Origin: Cerrena zonata
Taxonomy: Eukaryota > Basidiomycota > Agaricomycetes > Polyporales > Cerrenaceae
Length of the DNA stretch: 64,000 nucleotides
NCBI GenBank assembly: GCA_038087015.1
Contig: JASBNA010000050.1
Coordinates: 62,001-126,000 of the forward strand
Direction of reading: 5' to 3'
The position numbers and the translations under genes were made by a program. Under the pieces are notes generated by a model. It searched no databases and was not told the origin of the DNA. It was given only the letters and a program-made list of their open reading frames with translations. Below, in pieces: positions 49,098 to 61,375 of this stretch. Numbering within the stretch: the stretch's first letter is position 1; each line of letters opens with the position of its first letter.

Positions 49098-49499
49098 TCA
49101 GGCCATGCCTGTGAGTCGGTCGCTTATCTTTGTATCAAAATCTATATTAACTTTACTCGCCACTGAAGGTCTCAGTATGAGTCTTGTAGCATTGATGTTG
49201 CTGAGCGTACTGGCAATAAAGACAGCCTTTCTGCGTCTGATTGCGATCTTCTGGAAGATGAATACTGTTTACAGCAAGTATATCTAATCATTCGAAGCCA
49301 TCGCGGCGTCACCCACGTCCAGACATAAATATTGCCTGGACGATATTGTAAACATCTGATGTGCCTCGTGATATTACATACAACGGATCGCAAGTTCTCA
49401 CTATCCTTCACATGCGATAGCACTGATTGTCATGATTATAAAGGGTCTCATCGATGCAACGTATTGGACCACACGTTCGGATTCTGTGCTTGTAGTACC
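49098..49499. other. Spacer between oxygenase copies B and C
   Basis: 402 bases, promoter of copy C. The TATAAAGG at 49437-49444 is a possible TATA element about 60 bases before the ATG. Confidence 0.45.
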
Positions 49500-51106
49500 A
49501 TGTCTTCAGATGGACAACTCCTTCCTGCTCTCGATATCCCCCATTACGTCCCCCCAACTGCTACGAAAGAAAGCCGTACGTACTTATCGCTTTCACTGGA
49601 AAACAAGCTAAATATTAGGTGCCGTATAGTTGACTATGCAAAGCTAGCTATAGTCGATCTATCCAAGGCGAACACCCGGGAAGGTCTTGTCGAGCTGGCT
49701 GCCCAAGTGCGCGATGCCATGCGAGATATAGGATTCTTTTATATTATCAATCACGGATATACCCAGTCTCAGGTAGTTCACTACTTCAGCCCCCATAGCT
49801 CAAAGAGCCTCACCAACTGCACAACAGAATGATCGTATCTTTGATATAGCCAATGCTACATTCACACAAGTTGATGATGACGAGAAACGTCGTTTGGAAG
49901 GCGATTTCGAGAAGACAGGGACATATGAAGGCTACAAGCTTCCGAACTCCTGGGTAATCCTGATAATACATCGTCAGTTGTATCCTATTTTTGACTTCAT
50001 TTCTTGTTTTCAGCATATCGATAATGGAATCCATGACAAGATCGAACAGTACAACAGTAAGTTTCGTAATATACACATTACTCCGTAATGTTAATTATAT
50101 TACGCCACAAGTTAACAGGGACGTGTTCAAACGCGAACACCCGGAAGTTCTCAAACCTCTCCTTCCCGAAGTTGAACAATTCGCAAAGCACAATCATTTC
50201 AACATTCTCCATACTATTCTCAGGTATGAGAAACTCTTAATGACCATTGCTTATGTCTAACGAATTAACTTCAGACTCCTTGCCATCGGCTTAGAACTTC
50301 CTGAAGATACATTTGTCAATATTCACAACTTCGATGCTCCAGGACACTCGTCTGGTATGATAAAATTATGATGTCCGTCATTATCTTCTACTAATTCTGG
50401 TCATATAGCTAGATTCATGAAATAGTAATGTGTTCGGATATACACACGTCAAGGTTACTTACCGGATATTTCTAGCTTTCCTCGCTCTCAAGATGAAGAA
50501 GATAAGACGAGTCAAGTATGGTTGAAAGGGCATGCCGGTATGACTCTCAGCTTGTACAGTTTCTCAGCATTCGGTTTACTACTTGGAGTCTAGACATTGG
50601 CACTATTAGTATCCTATGGTCTCAGCCTATCTCTGCGCTCCAAATCCTCTCTCCGGATGGTAAATGGCGCTGGATTAAGCACATCGATAACGCCCTTGTA
50701 CGTTACTAGGTCCATCTACTAGTAGTTGCTATCACGCTAAGCGATGTGGCATGCAATTCAGGTCATCAACGCAGGCGACTCAATGGAATTCCTTTCTGGT
50801 GGATACTATCGAGCAACTATCCACCGAGTCGTTCAACCTCCCCGTGATCAGAGAGGCTACTCCAGGGTTGGGGTGTTCTACTTTGCTATGGCTGACGACT
50901 CCGTCAAGCTCACGCCATTGAGCGATAGCCCTGTGCTGCAAAGATATGGAATCAAACGAAGGTTCGAAGACTCAGAAGCCCCTACCATGGAAAAGTGGAG
51001 AAAAGGCGTCACGACTGCGTATGGAAAAACCCAATTGAAGAAATTGGAGAACGGGCACGAGCAGGAATTGATCAACGGCATTCCGGTTACACACTACAAC
51101 TGGTGA
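49500..51106 (+). CDS. 2-oxoglutarate/Fe(II) oxygenase (isopenicillin N synthase-like), copy C
   Basis: Ten exons: 49500-49575, 49630-49772, 49828-49953, 50014-50056, 50112-50223, 50275-50354, 50409-50424, 50476-50537, 50594-50697 and 50762-51106, giving 368 residues. Iron ligands are His218 and Asp220 in GHADIGTISILWSQP and His275 in YYRATIHRV. RDAMRDIGFFYIINHGY lies near residue 60. It is the tandem neighbour of copy B in the same orientation, with the same splice sites and a 16-nt exon 7. The relic at 18706-19380 is more like this copy than like its own neighbour, so copies have moved between the two loci. Confidence 0.9.
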
Positions 51107-51319
51107 GTTTAAGCAAATTATTATACCCATAACGCATGAAATTGACACATACCTAGAAATCTTCATAATAAAGGGAAGGTTACTAAAATTCATCTCACTC
51201 TCGTATTCAACACTGTTTCGTTACCAAACAATAAAACGATTGTCACTATACTACCTATATACATCAAGATCTATAACCATCCAGAAAATAAATCTGTATC
51301 GCAACAATCAGGGCACACC

Positions 51320-53809
51320 TCAAAACCTCCACAGTTTTCTTCCCCTACAACACCAAGCAACCCCACACATAGCAAACACATACAACGCTAAAACGAACAT
51401 CGCCCTCGAATCACTCACATACATCGTTGGAATAGTGAGATTAACAAGTCCAGTAGCTACGTTAGCCTGTCGATAAAATCAGTGAATGTTATTGCGTATG
51501 AGTTTAGTGGGTGCCGAATCGATACGTACTACCAGGAAGAGGACCAATCCATTTCGATTGATCGCGCTCAATAATTTCGGTGCTCCGCCAACCCCTTCAC
51601 CAACCGTTACAGAAGGACTTGGGTTTACGCTCGAACCACCACTTCTCCCATCCCTTCCTCTCGCTCCAGGCGGTGTAGGTTCGGATAGTGAAGGCGCAGG
51701 CATAGGTATGACTTTGAGCCCTGAAACCGGTGAATATATGCTCTTACTGAGAGGTGAGGGGAAGAAGATAAGGTCGAGGAGGAGATAACCGAGGAGGAAA
51801 GTAGTGTTGAACGCGCTACACCAAGTGATATACTGCAAGTTGACCTATAGTGATGACGGAGTTGAGTTATACGAACTGAACGAAAAAAAAACTGTGGGCT
51901 TACCAGTCGTCGAGACACCCCACCTCCAACACCAAACAGTTTCTCAACCCCGAGTGACACCCACCAAAGTACAGCATACGAGCACAACTCAATCGCCGTC
52001 CTATCATTTTCACGTTTCATAACAGCCCCTGGATTTGATCTCTGTCTTTCACCCTGTTCGGCAACCACATCATTCTCCAGAATAGCCGTAGGACTCAAAT
52101 TGGCATGAAATGTCGCAGTGGCAGGAGAAGCGGGGTAAGGACTTAAATGCGTCCCCGAGGGGGAAGTCATCACCCCATCTACGGACTCTCCCGGTGCACG
52201 CGTTATATCAAACGAGGGCCTCCTCGATATCGTAGGTGATCGAGGTGGGAATTGGAATTCCGTTTCCATCTCTGAGAACCGCTCGCGCGTTGGAGAGCGA
52301 GTTGGAGAAAGACCGACACCTGAGGCGACACTTGAGGATGGGTCATGTGAAGGATCCAAAGGAGGGTTGAATGTCGAGGTAGGCGATGTGGTGGATGCTG
52401 GAGATGCTGCCTGATACCGTCTTTGGATGAGCAGTTCTTGCTGACGACGGAAATAGGAAGGCGAAGGTGGGAGGACGAGCGTCCCAGTTGAGAGTCCGAG
52501 GAGATGGATTGCGAGGTAGCCTGAAAGATTAGAGAGTTAGCAAATAGCTTTTCGTGATGTAGATATTCAATTTTCACCTATCAGAGATACTAGTCCCTCC
52601 TTGTTCGCACTAATCAAGGTTGAACGTGGTGCATTGAACACGTAAGATGCTAAACCACCCGATGATAACGCAATCTGGTGGGCTAGAGGATAATTAATTG
52701 ACAAGTAGAGAGCCATACGCGCGAAGAACGTACAAATGGCAACAATCACACCTAGCAACGATATTGGGAGGTAGACGATAAAAGGATGTAACAGGACTTG
52801 CAACAACGGCAGCAAACCTAATGTAATAAAGAAATTCCAATGAGTGCCGTACTCCGTTTCATGTTCCTGAAAAGAATTGCTCCGTCAGCTATGGTAAATT
52901 AGTACAAACCTTGAGTGCTTACAGGATATTCTGTTCCTTTGACACTGACGGTCCTTAACAGGCCTAAGATCAAAAGTGGTAAACACTTTCGCAAAGTTAC
53001 AGAAACTTTTGGTAAGAAGGGAGCAGTAAGGTAGATAGGATTCTTGATAATAGGTAGTGCGGAAACTACGCCCTGTGAGAACACGAATGACCCGACTCCG
53101 AGGTCCATCTGTATATTGAGTAATGAGAACCGAGCATGAGGATCAATAAGTTGAACCTACAATGGAGACACCAAACGTTTCACATTTGGCGAGACTTCTC
53201 GGGAACACAGGGAAGTCAACTGCGAGTATGCAAATTGCTGTCAGGAGCAGCATATGCGCGCGATAGGTGGTTAGTGGAGGGAATAGCGGGATATGAGTGA
53301 TCCCCAATGTTGCTGAACCATCCCGACTCATCCCTCTGACGTCTTCCTCTTGATCACCATCCCCACCATGCCGTTCACTGCTCGTTGAATCTTCTCTACC
53401 TTCTCTGCTTCGACTACCACCGGCACCCGTCCCGCCTACAGGTAACACGTTCCCGCTTTCCCTCCTTGGCATTAGCGTCACCACACCCATTGTCAAGGCA
53501 AGCAAGCACAGATTGAGTAAACCGGGAGCATTCGCGGCAACAGTGACAGACAGCAAAAGAGGGACAGCTAGCACGAGGAATTCTGAAGGGAGTGTTAAAG
53601 GTTTGGATGGTGGAAGTCTTGTGCGAAGTGCAGAATGAAGTGCTATGCTGGACTAGACTGACAACCAGTTAGCTCATTAGACGTTACTGTACAAGAAGGG
53701 GGAATCGTACGAGGGCGACAAAGGATACCATATTGATATGGCCGATCGAAGAGCCAGACATTCCTGAGACGAACGCCTCTTTCGAGGACTTGTAATCGGA
53801 GGTGGTCAT
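51320..53809 (-). CDS. GWT1: GPI-anchor inositol acyltransferase, GWT1/PIG-W family
   Basis: Multi-pass ER membrane enzyme that acylates the inositol of GlcN-PI early in GPI-anchor synthesis. Exons 53809-53711, 53652-53161, 53108-52923, 52866-52578, 52520-51904, 51844-51530 and 51466-51320 give 714 residues. Family stretches in order: EAFVSGMSGSSIGHINMVS at the N-terminus, FPRSLAKCETFGVSIMDLG, GSFVFSQGVVSALP, EYGTHWNFFITLGLLPLL, KEGLVSLIGYLAIHLLG, and NRNGLVLFLVANVATGLVNL at the C-terminus. Orthologs are about 490-560 residues. The extra length comes from low-complexity Ser/Pro/Thr-rich insertions, one after the first helices and a long one between YLAIHLLG and ELCSYAVLWW. Target of the antifungal class that includes manogepix (known for the family). 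Confidence 0.93.
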
Positions 53810-55273
53810 AGTCCTGCAATCGTTTCAAACCAGAGCTCTGAGATTATATGGGTTATCGGGATTAGATTTACTCCGCCAATGTTTCCTGGGAGTAGAGCTT
53901 AGCGATAGAAGCTAAATAACGGCAATGCTGCCCCGTCAAGGTAGAGAACGTTTGAAAAGATATCAAAAGAATGACTTGGAAATGGGCTAGAACCCTCTTG
54001 AGATGGACCAGTATAGGGTAGAGCCTGCGATTTATATGTAGTAGGTGAAATAGTTCATCAATCCGTTGCAACTTGAAGTACACAGACAAGTGGTGGTGGT
54101 AGAAAGCAAAGTTGTGGCACGGTGATGCGCTCACTCGGCGCCTGTATCGTTGGACGGTTTCGGGAGGAAGTAAATCTCAGATTGTGAAGTTTCCCTTCTA
54201 TGTTGACCTACTTCGTCTTTCAACCAGCAAAAAGAATAATAGGCTGCATATAAAACAGAGCCGAGCGTAGCATCTCATCGTTCAACCATAACAAACCGTA
54301 GCACTCGTTAAGGACATTCGTTATAACCAGCGGTTGGTTTGCTTGGACATATATAGACTCGGACACATAGGCTGTTCATCGTACGCGTCAGGTTTGGTCT
54401 CTTACTCTCTTTCCGGGGTTAAAATCCACCGACCGCCCATGTCCCCCGTTTGATTCCTTTGGTAATTTGACCGTATGACCAACTCTACGGCGAACACACA
54501 TTGAAGACCACACGATTAAACTGCAACCTGGGTCCTACACATGCAGAAGTTGTACGCAGCTTGGAGTTCCTCATGATGACTACTCGTGATCGTGGAAAGC
54601 TATCTAAGTGTTCTCCTTCAAATTCCAAAATTCACACTGACCTCCGAGAAATAACCTTTTGTGCCTCGATATTGGTACGTCCTTGGACTTCCCGGTGTTC
54701 ACGGTGTATGCTTGAACGAGCTGGGTAGCAGTCGATGACGGGTATATGCATAATGCACTACATACTTACGAACTTGATGGAATAAAAATAGGCATCACCA
54801 CACTGTTGCCGAGGCACCTATCTTATCAACCGGAAAATACACTCACAGCACCGCACGTCCATCTCTTCTCGAAGACCGTAACAACGAGCAATTGTACTAC
54901 TCCCACTTCTCTCCAGGCGATCCATGGGCACATGTTCACACCTGTCGTGTGAGGCGCGATACTGTCAGCCCATGTTCGGATCTGTGTTCATGACACGGGA
55001 GATGCACCGGGTGTGTAGCATATAAATGGCACGTTTCCTGGTTCTCAAGCCATGTGCTTCATTGTTTCGGCGAACACAGTTCCATACAATCAAGTCTTTG
55101 GAATCTATTTAGAGTTACCATCGCACCCCGCGGACAGAGGGGGCGGACAGAGTGTTTATATATAAGGATGATCGTAATCATGATTCTAGTCAGCCTCTGC
55201 TTCCCCGCCCTTGGCGTGCATTCTTGGAGTGTCCTTGCCTCTTAGACTAAGAGCTCCAACTTCAAGTTGCAAA
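53810..55273. other. Intergenic between divergent GWT1 and carboxypeptidase genes
   Basis: About 1.46 kb, both promoters. ORFs at 54501-54952 show no domain. TATATAAGG at 55158-55166 lies about 110 bases before the carboxypeptidase ATG and is a likely TATA element. Confidence 0.5.
55158..55166 (+). promoter_or_regulatory. TATA-like box of the carboxypeptidase gene
   Basis: TATATAAGG about 110 bases upstream of the ATG at 55274. Confidence 0.5.
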
Positions 55274-57468
55274 ATGGTCGCGACTGGCTTCTTTAACATG
55301 CTTCTGGCCCTTGGCGGCCTATTTCTTGGATTGGCATCGGCATCTCCTACTTCGTCACTTATTCCTCCCCGGATGCACGAGTTCAAGTCCAGGGCTCAAT
55401 CTGATGTAAACTTACGATTCGTCAAGAACTCTGGAGTATGCGAGACCACTCCTGGCGTAAGTCAAATGTCAGGCTATGCTGACATTGGAACAAACATGTC
55501 AATGGTGAGTTGCCATCAGCCTCTTGCAGACGGCAGCGCGTCGTTAAGGAGTTAATTTTAACTCATATATTTTAGTTCTTCTGGTTCTTTGAGGCTAGGC
55601 ATAACCCTGAAACCGCCCCATTTACTCTCTGGTAAGGACGGAGATCATCCCTATTGTATTTGACTAATCCGCTCGTACATCCTAGGTTAAATGGTGGTCC
55701 TGGATGCTCCTCGTTGATTGGCTTATTTCAAGGTAAATAAGGGCTCGGGAGAGGTAAAGATTTTACTTAAGTAACGTTCTTTTAGAAAACGGACCATGTA
55801 CCGTAAATTCCGATGGCAAAACGACGTCACTGAACCCTTTCAGGTATCATTTTGAACGGTTTTCTGCTTTGACGAAGTTTAATACTTATTCATTTTGATC
55901 TGATAGTTGGAACAACGTTAGTAACGGTATATATGTTTCCAAATGTCGAATCCTCCATGTCTCTAATACCCTTTAATCACAGTGATTTACATTGACCAAC
56001 CTATCGGCACTGGCTTCTCTTTCGGTACCGTTGATGTCAACAGCACATTTACGGCGGCAGAGCCCTTCTGGAAGATGTTCCAGGTTCTCTTTGAAAGCCA
56101 GGAGTTCAGCAAGTTCCAGAAACGAGAGTACGTGATTCTTCACCACAGTACTAGCAATAATACCTACCAAGCTATAGATTCATTTTCGCCACCGAGAGTT
56201 ACGGAGGTCATTATGGACCTGAATTCGTCTCGTTCTTCGACCAACAGAACGCTCTCATTAAGAGCGGAAAGCTCCAGGGTGAAGAGATCAACGTCAGTGC
56301 TCTGATGATCAACAAGTACGTCTTGTATAGCATCCATATTATTTACGTTTACTGAAGACTCTGTTTCTCGCCGCTCAGCGGGTGGTACGATCCCCTTATC
56401 CAAAACTTGGCCTACCTCGACTTCGCCACAGATGCGCCTGGCTATGGACAACTCCAAAGTGACACAGTTCTCGCCCAAATGAAAGATGCATACTTCCGCG
56501 CAGGCGGTTGCCGTGATCAAGAACTAGCTTGTTATAACGCGACTGGAACAGCAAGCAATCAAATCTGCCGCACAGCTGACAACTTCTGTGTACGTTGATA
56601 AACTCTCCTTGATAGCCCTTGGAAAGCTAATTGGGATCATCGATGCGAAGATTGACGAACTCTTCTCGCCTGCTGTTGGTGATCGCGACTCAGACGATCT
56701 GAGACAAAGTGGATCATCAGATACACCTTTCCCTCCAGAGTTCTTCATAACTTTCCTCAGGAACACGACTATTCTCAATAAAATTGGAGCACAGGTAGTT
56801 ATGAGTCTTCGTGGCAGCCGAGTGCATACGCTCACTGACTACCTTCATTTGTAGCCGACTATCAGGTTCCAAGAATGTGGTGGCGGTAATTTGTTCTCGC
56901 GCACAGGCGACGATGCGAGGACATTGCTACCCCAACTCTCAGCATTGGCCGATTCCAAGCTCAAGATTCTTATTTGGGTACGTGTATATATCGCTCTAAA
57001 TTTGAATAATGTTGAGGGATTATGTCAATCAGGCCGGAGATGCGGATATTAAGTAGGTTCCAAGGTGCTATCCGATCATATGAATCTCACGTCAATTGAC
57101 ATTTCACAGCTGTAACTGGTTGGGTGGCCACGCCTCCGTCCTGGCTATGGACTGGTATGGAAACGAGACTCTCCATAACACCCCTTTCACCAACATGACG
57201 ATTGCCGGAAAACCTGTCGCAGCCATCCAGAATGTGGACAACTTCTCATTCGCGTACGTTTATTATTTCTTTTTAAAAAAGCAAAATATTGACTCATGTT
57301 ATAGGCGAGTCTTCCAAGCCGGACACGAAGTAGTATGTCTGATAGCTGTTATTACTAACGCGAGTCCTTAGAACTGACAACGTTTGATAGCCTGCATTCC
57401 AACCGGAGGCCGCCTTCGAAATCTTTACACAGGTTATCAACATGGAGCAGCTTCATTCCGTCCCATAA
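55274..57468 (+). CDS. Secreted serine carboxypeptidase, peptidase family S10
   Basis: Releases C-terminal amino acids at acidic pH. Fourteen exons: 55274-55504, 55576-55631, 55686-55732, 55786-55843, 55907-55926, 55983-56127, 56178-56315, 56379-56589, 56651-56794, 56855-56977, 57033-57052, 57110-57253, 57305-57332 and 57391-57468, giving 480 residues. A signal peptide is clear ([18 protein letters not shown]). [20 protein letters not shown] is the S10 oxyanion-hole signature. The catalytic triad is Ser193 in [12 protein letters not shown], Asp394 in AGDADINCNW and His453 in FQAGHEVP. Several Asn-x-Ser/Thr sites fit secretion. The pro-region is short. The junction before the eighth intron (after NFC) uses an acceptor ending GCGAAG and is less certain than the others. 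Confidence 0.92.
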
Positions 57469-58221
57469 TCATGCTATGCCAGCTAGATCTACAAACAACT
57501 AACGAGTCTGAACAAGGAATAATTCATCTTACTCACTTCGTCACTTGCTCGTGAACAATACTGAGGTGTCTAATGGAGCTACTTGTACTCGTGACCCGAT
57601 ACTGGTACAGGGAAACTTAATTAAAACACGTTCGGGCTAAGTATTTACCAGGCCAGGTATCTCTATTGCTCTACTGCTTTGGATTCCCTGAGCTGCTGTT
57701 GTGCAGGTGAGCTCTATTGTCTTGGACTTACTTATAGAGCGACCGTACCAACCATCATTCACGTGGTCTCGTACCCGGCCGTTAGAGGTCGCACCCATCA
57801 CCGCACCGTCTAATGGTGGGGTGCGACCTCTAACGGCTGGGTACGAGACCACATTTACGTCCTTTGCCAAAGTCTCAATCAAAGCGTATTGCGTTTATCC
57901 CTTTGACAAGATAAGGTTTGTGATATGACATTGTCCCTGCCAAAGGTCATAATGTGCTGCATTGACTTTCGAGGTCAATGCAAGTCTGATAATCATAACA
58001 GGCTGCCGTCCTGCATTGGCAGTGCAATCGGTTAATTGTTCACAACACCTCATTGACAGGCTTGATCCAGATAGTTTGACCATCGGTAAAGGTCAGCATG
58101 GAAACTGGCTGCGTTCCTTTGACTTATCATTGAGGATATATATATGGCACGACTGGACTCTTCAGTACCCACCATTCCTCATCCACTTCCTACTCTCATT
58201 TACATCCTCACTCCCTCGGAA
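57469..58221. other. Intergenic with a long perfect-like hairpin
   Basis: Contains the 90-nt inverted repeat at 57763-57852 and a TATA-like ATATATATAT at 58136-58145. No other feature recognised. Confidence 0.5.
57763..57852. repeat. Foldback element: 35-bp inverted repeat with 20-nt loop
   Basis: Arms 57763-57797 (GTGGTCTCGTACCCGGCCGT...) and 57818-57852 pair over 35 bases with about two mismatches. It would extrude as a stable cruciform or form a strong RNA hairpin. No clear target-site duplication. Could be a minimal foldback MITE or a regulatory hairpin. Confidence 0.8.
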
Positions 58222-58609
58222 ATGGCTCGCTTGTTCCCTACCCCAGAAAAGATCCCAATCGAAGAGCAAGTTTGTCATATCGAACTTACTACTGCCATAT
58301 ACACGGATAGGAACAGCCCGAGAGACATCGATGTTATGGTAAAGTACTATAATGTAAAGGTCGCGCTTGAATGGGTGGAACACGTCAAACGCCATATATC
58401 AAAGACAGAGACAAAGATATATGAAAGGTGAGTTAAAATAACGACCTTCGGCCACATAAACCTATATAGATAACGTTCACAGACTTGCCGCGGTAGTGCC
58501 TTTATTGCAAGAAGTAGCCGACGAGATTCAGATGCAGCTAGACCAGAGCAATATTCACAGTGAACATTATATTCCTCCTACGTGGCGACAAGGTTCTGGT
58601 AGACGTTGA
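58222..58609 (+). CDS. Small hypothetical protein, helical
   Basis: Exons 58222-58427 and 58483-58609 with a 55-nt intron in good consensus give 110 residues (MARLFPTPEKIP... ending WRQGSGRR). Not recognised. Largely helical and amphipathic (VALEWVEHVKRHI, LAAVVPLLQEVADEIQMQL), without signal or membrane segment. An in-frame ATG at 58144 would add 26 residues but overlaps the ATATATATAT TATA-like element, and the stretch between is pyrimidine-rich like a leader, so I prefer 58222. Confidence 0.5.
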
Positions 58610-59075
58610 AGCTTGTGATCAACGACTATGGAAATTGGGGTCATCTTGACTCATAGCGGCGAGAGAAGGAGGCAATGAACGGGTCTTAACTATAACATTA
58701 CAACTACCCATTCTGGATTGTGGGCGTACTATAATTTATTTCTCGTGCGTATTCGAGGGATACGACATGGAAAGCGGCCTTCTTTTCCTAGTACGCGTTC
58801 AGTACACGATGAATACGAGATTAATATTAATATTGTTACACACTCTGGGGGTAATATATCGGAAGCTTCTATATGGCCCTGGAGGCCTGAGGATCGTCGA
58901 GCGAAAGTGACAGAAATTGAGTTGCGGAAGTTTCGATCAGAAGAACTGGCCAGGTGACTTTCATTTTGGGAAGCCATTGTTCCACCGTTGGATTTGCCAA
59001 GGTTCGCAGGTCTATATAACAGCTCGATACACTCGAAAGATGACAAGAGGTCTCTTTTGATATCCCCCTTGCACC
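58610..59075. other. Intergenic upstream of SET gene 1
   Basis: An open frame at 58718-58957 ends in charged sequence without a known domain; not called. TATATAA at 59013-59019 lies about 60 bases before the ATG. Confidence 0.45.
59013..59019 (+). promoter_or_regulatory. TATA box of SET gene 1
   Basis: TATATAA in GGTCTATATAACAGC, about 60 bases before the ATG at 59076. The paralog at 61376 has the same motif at nearly the same distance. Confidence 0.65.
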
Positions 59076-60486
59076 ATGAACCGAGGATTCCTTCGCGGAA
59101 AACAGTTAGATACCAGCATCACATCCGTCCCTCTCATTGATATTCCTCGCGAAGGGAAAATTCAGATACCATCCGAGAGTATCGTGCCAGACCCTGACAG
59201 CATCCCCACAACCTTTCCGAATGACCGAGAAGGCCTATTATTCGTCACCCTCCCACCTCGCGACGCGGTAGGCCCGAACGAACCCGTAACTGAATGTATT
59301 TTACGACCCTCGGTCAAAGAGAAGATCCTGGCGATTCCAGGGTTTCCCCATCCATTCTCCCCTCCTGATCCGCCCCGTTACCAGATCAAACCCATCCCTG
59401 GGGCAGGATTGGGCATGGTCGCCACTGTGGATATCGACGTCGGCGAAGACATCGCTATTGAACGACCCTTGACCGTAACCACCCAAGCGATACCCGGCGT
59501 GGCCACTGTACCATGTCTACACCCCAGGGAGTTTTATCGAGTTCTACTCGAACGTCTCGACGAAAAGAGTTATGAAGAGTTGTTTGCCCTGCACAATTGT
59601 AAAGGAAATACTCGACCTGAATTTATGGGAATCATAGACACCAACGGTATTGGGATTGGTACATTACCAGGGTATCCAGCTGCATGCGCTGCTGTCTGCA
59701 AGGTGATCTCACGCGCCAATCACAGGTAGAACGACTGGAATTCCCCTGAACTCCGATTTTCGACGTACTGACGCGTAGTTTTCCTGTAGCTGTTGTTCTA
59801 ATGCTGTATGGAGATTCCATGTGGAGTCTTTTACGGTACATCTCCGAGCCATTCTTCCCATCAAGAAAGGGGAAGAGATATTCGTCAGCTACGGGTACAA
59901 GGAACGTACTCGAGCCCGACGTCAAAAGTATCTCTTGGAACGATATAAGTTCAGATGTACCTGTTTTGCCTGTGCATCCAACACAATTGACAGAGATCAG
60001 GCACGTATGATGGCGGTCATCGCAACCCATCCTAAAAAGTGTGAAGATGATTCTACCCTGCGAAGCTGGGTCACCGATCGAACGAAGGCCGACGACTTGA
60101 TTATAGCCGAAGCTCGCGTTATGATCAACATCATGGAAGACGAGAAATTTTGCTACTCATCATTATGGCCAGTATGGTACCAACGCATCGTTAAAGCCTA
60201 TTGTGCATTAGAGGATGAAGAGAACGCTAGGAAGTGGGCGCAGAAGGCAGCAAAATTGGCTAGAGCATGGGCGCTGCATGACGGTGGATGGGATGCCGTC
60301 GCGAAAAACCCTAGGATGACTGACTGGTGGGGACTTAGAGCTAACACACGCAGTGGAATTCGTATGGTGGGGGACTTGGACGACCTCAATGTTCGGCGGG
60401 ATCTGCTCAATACCAATAGGGCAGGTCCTGGTGCACTCGAGCACATCGCCACGTCGATGAAAGCTAAGTATCCTGGGCTAGGGTGA
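59076..60486 (+). CDS. SET-domain protein 1 (SMYD/Set5-like)
   Basis: Putative lysine methyltransferase or SET-related protein. Exons 59076-59725 and 59790-60486 give 448 residues. The SET core begins near residue 108 (YQIKPIPGAGLGMVATVDID). The SAM-site motif is SRANHSCCSNAVW, and the GEEIFVSYG motif carries the catalytic-type Tyr. A post-SET zinc motif follows as RCTCFACAS (Cys-x-Cys-x2-Cys). The single intron lies inside the NHS motif. The N-terminal 100 residues and the helical C-terminus (AYCALEDEENARKWAQKAA) are shared with the tandem paralog at 61376. No MYND finger is seen. The substrate is unknown. Confidence 0.85.
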
Positions 60487-61375
60487 GGAGATGAGAACGA
60501 GGGATGTATATCAGTAATAGTTGATCCGATAGTGAGGTCGTTGTCAGTGTATTCATCTTTGATACCACATCATATATCTGTGTTGAATTTTCTTTTACTA
60601 GTACTACATACCGGCAAAATAAGCACAGGGTCCGGGGCTATATTCGGATCGCAGAGCCATTTACTGGGTTAGAAAGCAGGGCTTTCAGGGTTTGTTCTGT
60701 ACGGTCACATTTACCAACGTTAATAGCCCATATTGTGCGTGGATAGGATGTGAGTACTAGTAGGAGGAATGCTTAATGAAGGTTGTAACGTTGAACGTTT
60801 GAACGATTCTAAAAGGCTGATGTTCAGTGTCGTGGCAGTGTAAAAAATAATCTTGGCTGACAAAGCAACATATTCCAGAGTACGAGATCAGAGTGGTGCA
60901 TAATCGACTACTCTGACCTCTTTTTCAACTATAGTGCCAGATACTTCGAAGAGATTGCCGTCTTGAGACATATTCATATTTTGCAGAGAATGATATTCCT
61001 CAAATCACATGAAATCGCATGTGGAATGTTATAAGTTTATAGTTATTGGCAGTGAGTACCTGATGAGCTTCTTGGTATCAAATCATACTGAATTAAATTC
61101 ATGTTGGGTTACGAAAAAAACCGAACAGATGCAAGCAGTATTTAAGCTCTTTTTCCAGTTTCTATGGCTCGGGGTAAGCCCAAACCTAAATGCCAGCCAC
61201 TGGGACTGTAGTTCTGTTATCGGGGTCAAAACTGATCGTCATGAGACCAGTGAATCTGATACTACCCATTGTTCCCCTTAAGGTAGGAATATTCCGGACT
61301 AGTAGGTCCTATATAAGATGGTTTTCCGATCCCAATACTGCCCCACACCCACCACCCTTGTGCCAGTCCACTACT
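60487..61375. other. Intergenic between the SET paralogs
   Basis: About 890 bases. No gene. TATATAAG at 61310-61317 precedes SET gene 2 by about 60 bases. Confidence 0.5.
61310..61317 (+). promoter_or_regulatory. TATA box of SET gene 2
   Basis: TATATAAG in GGTCCTATATAAGATGG, about 60 bases before the ATG at 61376. Confidence 0.65.

Noticed and set aside
58144..58221. Upstream ATG for the small hypothetical gene
   Set aside because: It overlaps a TATA-like ATATATATAT run and the intervening bases resemble a leader. It remains possible.
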